NCBI GenBank assembly: GCA_012103375.1
Contig: WLWX01000001.1
Coordinates: forward strand, 2,956,492-3,020,491
Direction of reading: 5' to 3'
From: Paracoccaceae bacterium
GTDB lineage: Bacteria > Pseudomonadota > Alphaproteobacteria > Rhodobacterales > Rhodobacteraceae
Length of the DNA stretch: 64,000 nucleotides
A program made the translations under genes and the position numbers. Positions 17,304-27,186 of this stretch are shown here, in pieces. Below the pieces are notes generated by a model. It ran no database searches. It was not told the origin of the DNA and worked only from the letters and a program-made list of their open reading frames with translations. Each line of letters starts with the position of its first letter. The stretch's first letter is position 1.

Positions 17304-19232
17304 ATGACTGATCGCCCCGAAACCCCGACGCTGGATCGCGTTTCCCTGCCCGCCGACCTGACGGGGCTGAGCGACGCCGACCTTTCGCGGCTGGCCGATG
17401 AGCTGCGCGCCGAAACGATCAGCGCGGTCAGCCAGACAGGCGGCCATCTGGGGGCGGGCCTTGGGGTGGTCGAACTGACCGTCGCGTTGCATGCCGTGTT
17501 CGAAGCGCCCCGCGACCGGATCATCTGGGACGTGGGGCATCAGTGTTATCCGCACAAGATCCTGACCGGGCGGCGTGATCAGATCCGCACGCTGCGTCAG
17601 GAAGGCGGGCTAAGCGGATTCACCAAACGCAGCGAAAGTGCCTATGACCCGTTCGGGGCGGCGCATTCCTCGACCTCGATTTCCGCTGCATTGGGCTTCG
17701 CCATCGCGCGCGATCTGGGTGGCGCGCCGGACCACGGGATTGGCGATGCAATCGCGGTGATCGGCGATGGCGCGATGAGTGCGGGCATGGCCTATGAGGC
17801 GCTGAACAACGCCGGCCATCTAGGCAAGCGGATGATCGTAGTGCTGAATGACAATGAGATGTCGATCGCTCCGCCGGTTGGGGCCATGTCGTTTTATCTG
17901 TCCCGCCTATATGCAGGCGCGCCGTTCCAGGAATTCAAGGCGGCCGCAAAAGGCGCGGTCAGCCTTCTGCCTGAGCCGTTTCAGGAGGGCGCGCGCCGGG
18001 CCAAGGAAATGCTGAAAGGCATGACCGTGGGCGGCACGATGTTCGAGGAGCTCGGGTTCTCTTACCTCGGCCCCATCGACGGGCACGATCTGGAGCAGCT
18101 TTTGCCGGTACTGCGCACGGTGAAAGACCGCGCGGATGGGCCCGTTCTGATCCATGTGATCACAAAGAAGGGCAAAGGCTATGCCCCGGCCGAGACAGCT
18201 CGGGATCGCGGTCATGGGGTCGGCAAGTTCGACGTTTTGACAGGCGAACAGGCGAAGGCCGCCAGCAACGCGCCGTCTTACACCAAGGTCTTCGCGCAAT
18301 CGCTGGTGGCCGAAGCGGCAGATGATCCGATGATCTGCGCGGTGACGGCAGCGATGCCGGACGGCACCGGGCTGAACCTGTTCGCCGAACGCTATCCGAC
18401 CCGTTGTTTCGACGTCGGCATCGCCGAGCAGCACGGCGTGACCTTTGCCGCCGGTTTAGCGGCGGGCGGGATGAAGCCGTTCTGCGCTATTTACTCGACC
18501 TTCCTGCAACGCGGATACGACCAGGTGGTGCATGACGTCGCAATCCAGCGGTTGCCGGTGCGCTTCGCCATCGATCGGGCCGGGCTGGTAGGGGCCGACG
18601 GGGCGACCCATGCTGGCGCCTTTGACATCGCCTATCTGGCGAACCTGCCGGGATTCACGGTCATGGCGGCCGCGGACGAGGCAGAGCTGGTGCATATGGT
18701 CGCCACTGCGGCGGGTCACGACGCAGGACCGATCGCCTTCCGCTTTCCGCGCGGCGAAGGGGTTGGCGTCGATCTGCCGGAACGCGGCACCCCGATGGAG
18801 ATCGGCAAAGGCCGCATAGTCAGTCAGGGCAGCCGCGTGGCGCTCTTGTCCTTCGGAACCCGACTGGCCGAGGCCGCCAGCGCCGCCGAAGCACTGACGG
18901 CGCGGGGAATATCCGTAACAGTTGCTGACGCGCGATTTGCCAAGCCGCTGGACCAGGACCTGATTACACAGCTGGCCCGCAATCACGAAGCGCTGATCAC
19001 CATCGAAGAAGGCGCCATCGGCGGTTTCGGCAGCCATGTGGCGCAGTTTCTGGCGGAACAGGGTCTGTTGGAAACGTGCCTCAAATACCGCTCAATGGTC
19101 CTGCCGGATATCTTCATCGACCAGGCCAGCCCGGCCCGGATGTATCAAGTTGCCGCGCTGGATGCCGCCCATATAGAGGCCAAAGTCCTGGCGACGCTGG
19201 GTATAACCGACATCGCCAGCAAACGCGCCTGA
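17304..19232 (+). CDS. dxs: 1-deoxy-D-xylulose-5-phosphate synthase
   Basis: 642 residues, normal for Dxs. It has [33 protein letters not shown], the TPP motif [18 protein letters not shown] followed by [14 protein letters not shown], and the transketolase-type central segment [18 protein letters not shown]. It joins pyruvate and glyceraldehyde-3-phosphate in the first step of the MEP isoprenoid pathway, feeding ispA immediately upstream (9-base gap). Confidence 0.95.
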   Translation: MTDRPETPTLDRVSLPADLTGLSDADLSRLADELRAETISAVSQTGGHLGAGLGVVELTVALHAVFEAPRDRIIWDVGHQCYPHKILTGRRDQIRTLRQEGGLSGFTKRSESAYDPFGAAHSSTSISAALGFAIARDLGGAPDHGIGDAIAVIGDGAMSAGMAYEALNNAGHLGKRMIVVLNDNEMSIAPPVGAMSFYLSRLYAGAPFQEFKAAAKGAVSLLPEPFQEGARRAKEMLKGMTVGGTMFEELGFSYLGPIDGHDLEQLLPVLRTVKDRADGPVLIHVITKKGKGYAPAETARDRGHGVGKFDVLTGEQAKAASNAPSYTKVFAQSLVAEAADDPMICAVTAAMPDGTGLNLFAERYPTRCFDVGIAEQHGVTFAAGLAAGGMKPFCAIYSTFLQRGYDQVVHDVAIQRLPVRFAIDRAGLVGADGATHAGAFDIAYLANLPGFTVMAAADEAELVHMVATAAGHDAGPIAFRFPRGEGVGVDLPERGTPMEIGKGRIVSQGSRVALLSFGTRLAEAASAAEALTARGISVTVADARFAKPLDQDLITQLARNHEALITIEEGAIGGFGSHVAQFLAEQGLLETCLKYRSMVLPDIFIDQASPARMYQVAALDAAHIEAKVLATLGITDIASKRA

Positions 19233-19236
19233 CCCC

Positions 19237-19290
19237 GTCTTTTCGCCAAAAATACTCCGGGGGGTCTGGGGGGTTGGCCCCCCAGCCTGC
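19237..19290 (+). terminator. Terminator/repeat after dxs
   Basis: The stem CTGGGGGG / CCCCCCAG (19266-19273 and 19278-19285) with a TTGG loop follows dxs. The preceding TCTTTTCGCCAAAAATACTC recurs in inverted orientation at about 31461-31486, also next to a C6/G6 hairpin, so this is a repeated intergenic terminator-like module. Confidence 0.6.
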
Positions 19291-19292
19291 CC

Positions 19293-20349
19293 TAAAGCGT
19301 TTCGACATTAACCTGAGACATATCCGGCGGCCTTAAAGTAGTTCCAGCATTCTACTGGGTCGTAGAGATCGCAGATTGCTCCGATTGCTTCGAAGACCTG
19401 GGTAAAGGACCTGGCCCCGATCCGTCGCAAATGGGCTTTCAGTTTAGAGAAGGCCTGCTCGATGGGATTCAGGTCGGGCGAGTACGGTGGCAGGTAAAGG
19501 AACCAGCAGCCGTGATTGCGTAAAGCCTGCGTCGCCTCCTTATTACGGTGGGTTGCCAGGTTGTCGAGAATGACGACAGTGCCGGGGTTGATCTCGGGGA
19601 CCAGCACTTCGCGGATGTAGGCCGCGAAGGCGGGGCCATCTATCGCTCCCTTGATGACCCAAGGTGCGATCAGCGCGCCTTGGGTCAGGCCCGCGATCAA
19701 GGTTTGGGTTCCCCAGCTTCCGAAGGGCGCATCCATCGTCAGGCGCTTACCGCGCTTGGCTCTGCCGCGTAGGCGCGTGAGGTTTGTCTTCACTGCGGTT
19801 TCGTCAATAAAGACAACGCGCTCAGGAAAGGTCGCAATGGCTGGCGAGCGGTATCTGAACCAGTCGGCCCGTTGCTGCCTTACCTTGGCGCGGCGGCGCT
19901 CGGTTGCGACCAGCGACTTTTTTTGTACGTGAAGCCGAGCCGGGACAGAAGGTTGGCGATGGAGGAGTGATGCACCCGCACACCCTCTGCATCGGCCAGC
20001 GCATTACGCAACTCAAAGAGCGTGATGTCAGGGTCTTGTGCGATCAACTCCTCAAAGAATTCCCGATGCGGAGCCAGCTTTCCCTTGCCGCGCGGCGGTC
20101 CCTGCCGGGCAGGTTCCGCATGACCCTTCATCCTCACCTGACGCGCCCACCGCGCGCCTGTGGCAGGCGACAGCTTCAACCGCAACGCCGCCGCGCGCCC
20201 GCTCAACCCTTCTTCAATGTATCTCTGAAACCGTATCCGAAGCGCAGATGGCAAAGGTGCTGACATGATCCATCCTCCCAAACAGGATGAATCACAGATC
20301 AGGTCTCAAGGGAATCCCTCGCGATTCAGGTTCAAGCCGAAACGCTTTA
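19293..20349 (-). mobile_element. IS630-family insertion sequence, copy 2
   Basis: 1053 bp (19295-20347) between TA duplications at 19293-19294 and 20348-20349, in the opposite orientation to copy 1. It differs from copies 1 and 3 by a silent A in CCTTATTACGG. It entered the stop codon of the lytic transglycosylase gene: the original TAG became TAA using one IS base, leaving the protein unchanged. Confidence 0.95.
19308..20266 (-). CDS. IS630 transposase, two frames (copy 2)
   Basis: Same arrangement as copy 1: the helix-turn-helix frame starts at ATG 20266, the seven-A slippery run is near 19918-19924, and the DDE frame ends at 19308. The encoded residues of both frames match copy 1. Confidence 0.9.
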
Positions 20350-21606
20350 GCCGCGCAAATGGTCCAGCATTTTCTTTGACGGATACCCGTCGGGGATCAA
20401 CCCGACCGAGGCCTGGAACCTGCGGACCGAGTTGATCGTCAGGGGCCCGATGATCCCGTCAACGCCTCCGGTCGAATACCCCATCGCGGTCAGCAGACGC
20501 TGCATTTCCTGCTTTTCATCAAAGCTCAGCGGGCGATCATCGCGCGGCCAACTGGCCTTTATCGGGTCCCCTCCGGCAATCCGGTCGGCCAGATGCCCGA
20601 CACCGATCACATAGGCATCGGCGGTGTTGTAATGTTCGATCACGTCGAAATTCTCGAAAATCATGAAGGCCGCCCCATTGGCCCCGGCTGGCAACAGGAT
20701 CGAGGCCGGGCCGTGATCCACGATCGGCTTGCCGGATGCAGCCCCGATGCCGATGGCCGCCCAGGCTGAGGGCAATTTGCGATTGGTCCGCTTTGCCAGC
20801 GTGTAATCGAACCCGTCCGGCAAAATGACCTCAACCCCCCAGTGTTGCCCCTTCTTCCAGCCGAACTTCGCCAGGTAATTCGCGGTCGAGGCCAGCGCAT
20901 CACCGGGGTTGTCCGACCAGATATCGCGCTTGCCATCGCCGGTGAAATCAACGGCGTATGCAAGGTAACTGGTCGGAATGAACTGGGTATGCCCCATCGC
21001 CCCGGCCCAGCTTCCGGTCATGCTGCGCGGGGCGACGTCACCGGACTGGATGATCTGAAGCGCGCCGATCAATTGTTTTTCAAAGAACCGGCCCCGGCGC
21101 GTGTCAAAGGCCAGCGTGGCCAGCGCCTCGACCATGGGAATATCACCGCGAAACGTGCCATAGGCGCTTTCCAGGCCCCAGATGGCCGCGACAATATGGG
21201 CGTCGACGCCGTATTCCTCTTCTATTTCGCCCAGCAGTTTGCGGTTTTTCGCAAAGGCCGCCCGCCCGTTGGCCACACGCGCATCCGACGCGGCACTGTC
21301 GAGGTATTCCCAGATCTGCTTGGTGAATTCGGACTGGTTGCGGTCACGTTTGATCACCGTAGTGTTGTTGCGGATACCCCTCAGCGCCGAGTCCAGCGTT
21401 TCGGCGCGAATTCCGGCGGCCTGCGCGCGTGGGCGAAACGCGGCGAGCCAGCTTTGCAGCCGGGCATTCTGATCGGCCTGAATCTCGACCACGGGGCCCT
21501 CCTGAATTCGCGCCTTTGGGTGAGGCGATGTCGTCGGGGCCAATGATTGCGCCAGCGCGGGGCCGGTCACAAGGACCAGCGCCATTGCAACGTTCAGAAG
21601 TCTCAT
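20347..21606 (-). CDS. Lytic murein transglycosylase (MltB/SltB family) with peptidoglycan-binding domain
   Basis: 419 residues with a signal peptide (ALVLVTGPALAQ). The SLT_2 domain (about 45-340) has the catalytic Glu at about residue 146 in IWGLESAYGTFRGD, then AGAMGHTQFIPTSYLAYAVD. A C-terminal PG_binding_1 domain (about 350-418) has LLTAMGYSTGGVDGIIGPLT. It cleaves glycan strands in the periplasm to form anhydromuropeptides. Its stop codon was remade by IS630 copy 2 without changing the protein. Confidence 0.92.
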   Translation of the reverse strand: MRLLNVAMALVLVTGPALAQSLAPTTSPHPKARIQEGPVVEIQADQNARLQSWLAAFRPRAQAAGIRAETLDSALRGIRNNTTVIKRDRNQSEFTKQIWEYLDSAASDARVANGRAAFAKNRKLLGEIEEEYGVDAHIVAAIWGLESAYGTFRGDIPMVEALATLAFDTRRGRFFEKQLIGALQIIQSGDVAPRSMTGSWAGAMGHTQFIPTSYLAYAVDFTGDGKRDIWSDNPGDALASTANYLAKFGWKKGQHWGVEVILPDGFDYTLAKRTNRKLPSAWAAIGIGAASGKPIVDHGPASILLPAGANGAAFMIFENFDVIEHYNTADAYVIGVGHLADRIAGGDPIKASWPRDDRPLSFDEKQEMQRLLTAMGYSTGGVDGIIGPLTINSVRRFQASVGLIPDGYPSKKMLDHLRG

Positions 21607-21708
21607 TGCTGCACCTGTTTGTGGGTGTCTGCTGCTCAGGCGGGAGTATAGCGGATTGCGATTCGGCGGGGAAGCGTGGGGCGGCAGCCTTCGGCAAAGC
21701 GCCGCCCG

Positions 21709-23934
21709 TCAGCGGCGATTGCGGCGGATCTTGCGTTTGCTTTTGCCGGATTTACCTGGCCTTCCAGGGCGGGACTGCGGCTTTGGCATGGCTTTGCCGT
21801 CGATCTCCAGCAGTTCCAGCATCAGGCCACCGGTGACCGGAACGGCTTCGGCAAGCCGGGTCAGGACGCGTTGACCAAGTGTGATCACAAGGCCGCTGTC
21901 GCTGCCGGTCAGCGTCTGGGCATCGGCGTCATGGCGAAAATACTCGCGGCCTAGCGTGCGGATCGGGATCAGCCCGTCGGCGCCGGTTTCGTCAAGTTTC
22001 ACGAAGACCCCGAAGCGCGCGATACCGGCGACGCGACCGGTCAGTTCGGCGCCAACACGTTCGGACAGGAAGGCGGCCAGATAGCGGTCGGTGGTGTCGC
22101 GTTCGGCCTCCATCGAGCGGCGCTCGGTCATTGAAATCTGGATCGCGGTTTCAGGCAGGCGCTGCGTTTCAGCCTCGGCCAAGCCGTCGTCGGCCCAGCC
22201 GTGGGCAGCAATCAGGGCGCGGTGGACGATCAAGTCGGCATAACGCCGGATCGGCGAGGTGAAGTGGGCATAGGCCCTGAGCGCCAGCCCGAAATGGCCC
22301 AGATTGTCGGGGCTGTAATAGGCCTGCGTCATGCTGCGCAGGGTCGAAATATTGATAAGTTCGGCATGATCAGACCCTTCGGCCTGCGCCAGCAGGCGGT
22401 TCAGATGGCTGGTCTTCAGCACCTGCCCCTTTGCCAGCGTCAGGCCGGAGGCTTGCGCCACCTCGCGCAGCGCCTCCAGCTTTTCGGGGCTGGGGGCCTC
22501 GTGCACACGGTAGAGCAGCGCCTGTTTCTTCGCCGCCAGCGTTTCAGCGGCGGCGACATTGGCCAGCACCATGAATTCTTCGATCAGCCGATGGGCGTCG
22601 AGGCGTTCCTTGAATGCGACCGAGGTGACGGTGCCGTCGTCATCCAACTCGATCCGCCGTTCCGGCAGGTCCAGTTCCAGCGGTTGCCGTTTGACGCGGG
22701 CCTTCAAGGTGGTGCGCCAGGCGGCGAACAATGGTGTGATCACATCTTTCATCAGCGGCGCAACCTTGTCGCCCGGTTTGCCGTCGACCCCGTCCTGAAC
22801 CTCTTGATAGTTCAGGGCAGCGGGAGAACGCATGAGGCCGCGCACAAAACGATGCGCGATCTTGTTGCCGCCGGCGTCGATCTGCATGCGCACCGCGACG
22901 CAGGCGCGCGGAACGTTTTCGTGCAGCGAACATAGATCGCCGGACAGGTGATCGTGCAACATCGGCACGACACGATCCGGGAAATAGCTGGAATTGCCGC
23001 GCTTCCACGCCTCGGCATCCAGCGCACTGCCGGGGCGGACGTAGTGGGCGACATCGGCAATGGCGACCCAGACGATGTGGCCGCCGGGGTTCTTCGGATC
23101 GTCATCGGCATGGGCGCAGACGGCATCGTCGCGATCGCGGGCGTCGATGGGGTCAATTGTGATCAGTGGGATGCCGGCCAGGTCTTCGCGGCCTTCCGGA
23201 CCGGCCTCGGACATCGCTTCGGCTTCGGCCAGAACCTCAGGCGGAAATGTGTCAGGGATGCCGTGCTGGTGGATCGCGATCAGCGACACAGCGCGGGGGC
23301 CGCTGGGGTCACCCAGCCGGGCGCGGACCTTGGCCTGTTGCAACCCCATGCGGCCTTTCGGGCCGGTCGCCTCAGCCTCGACCAGTTCACCGTCCTTTGC
23401 CCCTTCGGCCGCCCCGGCGGACACGCGCCATTCGCGATCTGCGCCCTTGTCGATGGGCAGGATCCGTCCGCCATCCGACCCGGCGCGGTAGATGCCGATG
23501 ATCTTCTGCGGTCCCTGCCCGATGCGTCGGATCACGCGGGCCTCGTGGCTGTGGGGTTCGCCTGCAACCTCGGTCAGGCGGGCAAGGATGCGGTCGCCCT
23601 CGCCCAGCGCTGGCGGTTCACTGCGCCCGACGATCAGGATCACCGGTTCCGGCCCGTCGCCCTGCCAGTCCATCGGGCGCGCCAGCAGGTCGCCATCGCG
23701 GTCCGGGCCGGTGACGGCAAGGACCGACACGGGCGGCAGGCGGTTCGGGTCGCGATAGGTCTTGCGGCGCTTGTCCAGGTGGCCTTCGTCCTGCAACTCG
23801 CGCAGCAGCCGCTTCAGGTCGATCTTCGCCGCCCCTTTCAGGCCGAAGGCGCGGGCGATGCTGCGCTTGTCGGTCTCGGTCGGGTTATCGGCGATCCATT
23901 GCAGGATCTCGGGCTTGGAGGGGAGCTTGGCCAT
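21709..23934 (-). CDS. rnr: Ribonuclease R
   Basis: 741 residues. An N-terminal helix-turn-helix-like region and cold-shock/OB domains precede the RNB catalytic domain with LITIDPIDARDRDDAV (Mg-binding Asp cluster), YFPDRVVPMLHDHLSGDLCSL and YAHFTSPIRRYADLIVHRAL. An S1 domain follows (GRVAGIARFGVFVKLDETGADGLIP), then a basic tail. It is a processive 3'-5' exoribonuclease for structured RNA. It reads leftward, 31 bases after the DUF2064 gene. Confidence 0.95.
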   Translation of the reverse strand: MAKLPSKPEILQWIADNPTETDKRSIARAFGLKGAAKIDLKRLLRELQDEGHLDKRRKTYRDPNRLPPVSVLAVTGPDRDGDLLARPMDWQGDGPEPVILIVGRSEPPALGEGDRILARLTEVAGEPHSHEARVIRRIGQGPQKIIGIYRAGSDGGRILPIDKGADREWRVSAGAAEGAKDGELVEAEATGPKGRMGLQQAKVRARLGDPSGPRAVSLIAIHQHGIPDTFPPEVLAEAEAMSEAGPEGREDLAGIPLITIDPIDARDRDDAVCAHADDDPKNPGGHIVWVAIADVAHYVRPGSALDAEAWKRGNSSYFPDRVVPMLHDHLSGDLCSLHENVPRACVAVRMQIDAGGNKIAHRFVRGLMRSPAALNYQEVQDGVDGKPGDKVAPLMKDVITPLFAAWRTTLKARVKRQPLELDLPERRIELDDDGTVTSVAFKERLDAHRLIEEFMVLANVAAAETLAAKKQALLYRVHEAPSPEKLEALREVAQASGLTLAKGQVLKTSHLNRLLAQAEGSDHAELINISTLRSMTQAYYSPDNLGHFGLALRAYAHFTSPIRRYADLIVHRALIAAHGWADDGLAEAETQRLPETAIQISMTERRSMEAERDTTDRYLAAFLSERVGAELTGRVAGIARFGVFVKLDETGADGLIPIRTLGREYFRHDADAQTLTGSDSGLVITLGQRVLTRLAEAVPVTGGLMLELLEIDGKAMPKPQSRPGRPGKSGKSKRKIRRNRR

Positions 23935-23965
23935 AAACAGCGCCTAGCACGGGAATGCGGTGGCG

Positions 23966-24550
23966 TCATTCATGTTTGTCGGCAAGATCGGCGGCTGTGT
24001 CCACGTCGCGCAATGTGTCGACCCGCGCAACCGGGCCGGGCAATGTTGTCACCGTATCGGCCATGGCGTGGGGCGTTGACCAGCGCACGTGGTGAAACAG
24101 GGTCTTTGGCGGCGTGGCCGCGCGCTTCAATCCGATCAGCCAATAACCGCCGTCAGGGGCCGGGCCAATGACCGAAGCGTTATGCCCGAGTGCGGTGAAG
24201 GCACGCGCGATGTGATGCCGGGTGATGCCGGGAATATCGGCGCCTACAATCACCACCGGCCCCGGCGGCAGGGTGCGAAACAGCCGCCCCATCCGCGCGC
24301 CCAGATCACCGCCGCCTTGCGCAACACGCGGTAGATGCGCAGGCCAGATACGGCTGCTGAGGCCTTCTGTGTCGGGTGAGACGACCAGGATGGTCTGCCA
24401 GCGGCGATCCTCGACCCGGCGCAGCAGGGCGCGGGTCTGATGGCGGAACCACCAGGCCGCGCCGGTCATGCCGATGTCGCGACCCAGGCGGGTTTTGACA
24501 CGCCCCGGGCGGGGTTTCTTGACCATGACGATCAGCTGCGGTGTTCGCAT
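23966..24550 (-). CDS. DUF2064 / TIGR04282-type glycosyltransferase-like protein
   Basis: About 194 residues. The N-terminal VMVKKPRPGRVKTRLGRDIG resembles the nucleotide-binding motif of this nucleotidyl/glycosyltransferase family; VVIVGADIPGITRHHIARAF and GPAPDGGYWLIGL are also family blocks. Some members act in arsenosugar synthesis, but no ars genes are here. The start is ATG 24550, which shares its A with the TGA of dapE; a longer frame starting at 24565 is possible. Confidence 0.75.
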   Translation of the reverse strand: MRTPQLIVMVKKPRPGRVKTRLGRDIGMTGAAWWFRHQTRALLRRVEDRRWQTILVVSPDTEGLSSRIWPAHLPRVAQGGGDLGARMGRLFRTLPPGPVVIVGADIPGITRHHIARAFTALGHNASVIGPAPDGGYWLIGLKRAATPPKTLFHHVRWSTPHAMADTVTTLPGPVARVDTLRDVDTAADLADKHE

Positions 24551-25698
24551 CAGGCGGCGAACCAATCCCGCAGGATACGCGAATAGATCGCTTTCAGTTG
24601 GTGGATATGGGCGACGGTGACGCGTTCGTCGACCTCGTGCATGGTTCTGCCGACCAGCCCGACCTCGACCACCGGGCAGTGATCCTTGACGAAGCGCGCG
24701 TCCGAGGTGCCGCCGCTGGTGGATAACACAGGCTCAACGTTGGTTTCGGCTTTGACGGCGGCGGCGACAAGGTCCGACAACGCGCCCGGCGGTGTCAGGA
24801 AGCTTTCGCCTGATATCTGGGTCGTCATTTCGATGCCGATGCCGGTTTCTTTGGCGATCTTCGCCGCCTCTGCCAGAAGCCATTCTGTCAGACTGCCCGA
24901 GGTATGGGCATCGTTGAACCGGATGTTCACAGTCGCGCGGCAACTGGCCGGGATCACGTTGTTGGCCGGATTGCCGGTATCAAAGGTGGTCACAGCCAGG
25001 GTTGAGGCATCGAAATGCTCCGTGCCTTCGTCCAGCGTGGCCGTGGCCAGCCGGTCAATCAGCTGGGCCAGTGCCGGCACCGGGTTTTTGGCGCGATGCG
25101 GATAGGCGGAATGGCCTTGCTTGCCGGTGGCCGTGAAATAGCCGGTCATCGAACCGCGCCGCCCGATCTTGATCATCTCTCCCATCTCATTCGGGCAGGT
25201 CGGCTCACCCACCAGGCAGGCGGTCATCCCTTCGTCCTGATCCGCCATCCAGTCGAGCAAGGCCACGGTGCCGTCCGTCGCGTCACCTTCTTCATCGCCG
25301 GTGATCGTCAGGATAATCGCGCCATCTGGCGGTGAGTCAGAAACAAAATCCAACGCGGCCGCGACGATGGCGGCGACCCCGGATTTCATGTCGGTGGCGC
25401 CCCTGCCCCACAATTGGCCATCGCGGATCGTGCCGCTGAACGGATCGTCAGACCAGTCTGCCGGGTCGCCAACGGGCACCACATCGATGTGACCGTTGAA
25501 GCCGATCGTTCGTGCATGACTCTTATCGCCCCAGCGTGCGAAAAGGTTGGAAATGCCATTGCGGTCCACCCGCGTGCAGGCGAAGCCGCCCGCGCTGAGC
25601 ACTTGTTCCAGCAGCACCAGCGCCCCGCCTTCGTCCGGCGTGACCGAGGCGCAGCGGACAAGTTTCTGGGTCAGGTCGACGGGGTCGGTGTCTGGCAT
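24550..25698 (-). CDS. dapE: Succinyl-diaminopimelate desuccinylase
   Basis: 382 residues, M20 peptidase family. It has FNGHIDVVP (metal His and Asp), [13 protein letters not shown] (bridging Asp), [12 protein letters not shown] (catalytic and metal Glu), SGGTSDARF and a C-terminal His in [11 protein letters not shown]. It removes succinate from N-succinyl-LL-DAP in the lysine and peptidoglycan precursor pathway, matching dapD at 29619-30446. It is translationally coupled to the DUF2064 gene. Confidence 0.93.
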   Translation of the reverse strand: MPDTDPVDLTQKLVRCASVTPDEGGALVLLEQVLSAGGFACTRVDRNGISNLFARWGDKSHARTIGFNGHIDVVPVGDPADWSDDPFSGTIRDGQLWGRGATDMKSGVAAIVAAALDFVSDSPPDGAIILTITGDEEGDATDGTVALLDWMADQDEGMTACLVGEPTCPNEMGEMIKIGRRGSMTGYFTATGKQGHSAYPHRAKNPVPALAQLIDRLATATLDEGTEHFDASTLAVTTFDTGNPANNVIPASCRATVNIRFNDAHTSGSLTEWLLAEAAKIAKETGIGIEMTTQISGESFLTPPGALSDLVAAAVKAETNVEPVLSTSGGTSDARFVKDHCPVVEVGLVGRTMHEVDERVTVAHIHQLKAIYSRILRDWFAA

Positions 25699-25725
25699 GT
25701 TATCCTCGAGGCTGTTCGCGGGTGT

Positions 25726-26727
25726 TCATAGTCCAGCGCCGCCAAAGATTACCAGCCCTGCGACAACCAGCGCCAGAAGCGCGACCCAGATTGCAAGGCT
25801 CCACCGGACTGAGGTGTCGTGGCTGTCGGCCAGCCAGCCGCGCGGGCGGATGCCTTTGAGGATGAAAACGACCTGTGCGGCCAGAGTGATCGCAACGACG
25901 TTGGCAATCACTGTGGCCAGGGCGCGCAGCGCCTGTACGTATTCTCCGCCGCCGACCAGCAAACCGATGGCGGCCAGGGGCGGCAGCAGTGCAGCGGCAA
26001 CCATGACACCCACCAGGGCAGAGTTGTTGTTCTGTGTGACCATCAGTGCTGCCGCCGCACCGGACGCAAGCGGCAGCGCCGCGGTTGTCAGGCCCAGCGG
26101 ATTATTGAACGTCACAAGGCCCGCGTCCAGACCGGGCGGCAGGACCAGCCCAAGCAGACCGCCCGCCAGCAGCGATACCGCCAGGCCCGCCGCGAAACTT
26201 TTGGCGGCAATCCACAGCAAGTTACGATTGCCAAGCGCGGTTCCGAACGCAAACGCCAGGATCGGGCCAAGCAGCGGCGCAATCACCATCGCGCCGATGA
26301 CAACCGCGACCTGCCCGGTGCTGAGGCCGATGGCCGCCACCACAGTCGCCAGCGCGACCATCAGCAGATAATCCCGTGACAGGATCGCACCACGCGACAC
26401 ATCGACATAGATTTCTTCGCGCGCGGCCTGCGAATTCTCAGCCTCAAGCTTCGCCTGTTTCTCCTCATCCACGATTTCGGGCAGGACGACTTCGGTTGCA
26501 TTCGTAACCAGTCGCCAGCCGTAAACCGCGCCCAGCGCATCGGTTACATCGTCAAGGAAGTCCTGGGTGCGCGGCGTTGCCAGAACGACGCTGAAGACGA
26601 CCGATTTGTTATCACTTCCGTCCGCATCATTGCGCCACCAACTGTGGGAACCGGCGTCCCCGATGATCCCGACAATCTTATCGGCGGAACCTTCGGGGAC
26701 CGACAGGTGGATCAGGCGATAGGGCAT
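25726..26727 (-). CDS. DUF389 family (TIGR00341-like) membrane protein
   Basis: 333 residues. A cytoplasmic ACT-like N-terminal part (PYRLIHLSVPEGSADKIVGI, to about 120) is followed by five or six membrane segments carrying SRDYLLMVALATVVAAIGLS, AMVIAPLLGPILAFAFG and NPLGLTTAALPLASGAAAAL, the typical DUF389 pattern. The function is unknown. The start is ATG 26727 behind GGGGAGGCGG; the 25 codons before it have no ribosome-binding site. Confidence 0.85.
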   Translation of the reverse strand: MPYRLIHLSVPEGSADKIVGIIGDAGSHSWWRNDADGSDNKSVVFSVVLATPRTQDFLDDVTDALGAVYGWRLVTNATEVVLPEIVDEEKQAKLEAENSQAAREEIYVDVSRGAILSRDYLLMVALATVVAAIGLSTGQVAVVIGAMVIAPLLGPILAFAFGTALGNRNLLWIAAKSFAAGLAVSLLAGGLLGLVLPPGLDAGLVTFNNPLGLTTAALPLASGAAAALMVTQNNNSALVGVMVAAALLPPLAAIGLLVGGGEYVQALRALATVIANVVAITLAAQVVFILKGIRPRGWLADSHDTSVRWSLAIWVALLALVVAGLVIFGGAGL

Positions 26728-26743
26728 GGCCGCCTCCCCTGGG

Positions 26744-27094
26744 CTATTTTTCGTAGAAGGGCGTGGCCTGGGCGACGATGACCGCGTTTTCGGCCAGCGC
26801 ACGGTCCATCATCGCGCGCTCATCCTCGGCGATGTCATGACCGTCGGCCAGACGTTCTTCCAGCGTTCCGTATCCGGTGACATCCAGCGGGGCCATATCA
26901 GCCTGTTTCAGGACGGCGACGGTTTCGCGCACCGCCTCGCCCTCATCCACGCCGGAGGCATAGCAGACCAGCGCCGCGCCGGTGGCCCCGTCGGGCAAGC
27001 CGTCACGGTGGTTTCGGCCCACCTCGACAAGCAGGGTGAAGACCTGCTGCGCACGCTTGGGCGCGTCCGTGTTGGGCATTTGGGATTGCGGCAT
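26744..27094 (-). CDS. Uncharacterised small protein
   Basis: About 116 residues from ATG 27094 behind AAAGGAG. It is soluble and acidic, with segments RAQQVFTLLVEVGRNHRDGL, ALVCYASGVDEGEAVRETV and YGTLEERLADGHDIAEDERA. No family was recognised. It ends 16 bases before the DUF389 start, so the two probably form an operon and may work together. It is divergent from the receptor-like channel gene. Confidence 0.65.
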   Translation of the reverse strand: MPQSQMPNTDAPKRAQQVFTLLVEVGRNHRDGLPDGATGAALVCYASGVDEGEAVRETVAVLKQADMAPLDVTGYGTLEERLADGHDIAEDERAMMDRALAENAVIVAQATPFYEK

Positions 27095-27186
27095 CCGCGC
27101 CCGTCTCCTTTGCCAGCGGCGGCATCCGACTTGGCCGGACCGCCGTTTTGACATATCAGATCAGCAGACGTCGAACAGTAGGAAAC

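Noticed and set aside
21881-24171. Long plus-strand open frames opposite RNase R and DUF2064
   Set aside because: They mirror the high-GC coding of the real minus-strand genes and show no family features or ribosome-binding sites.
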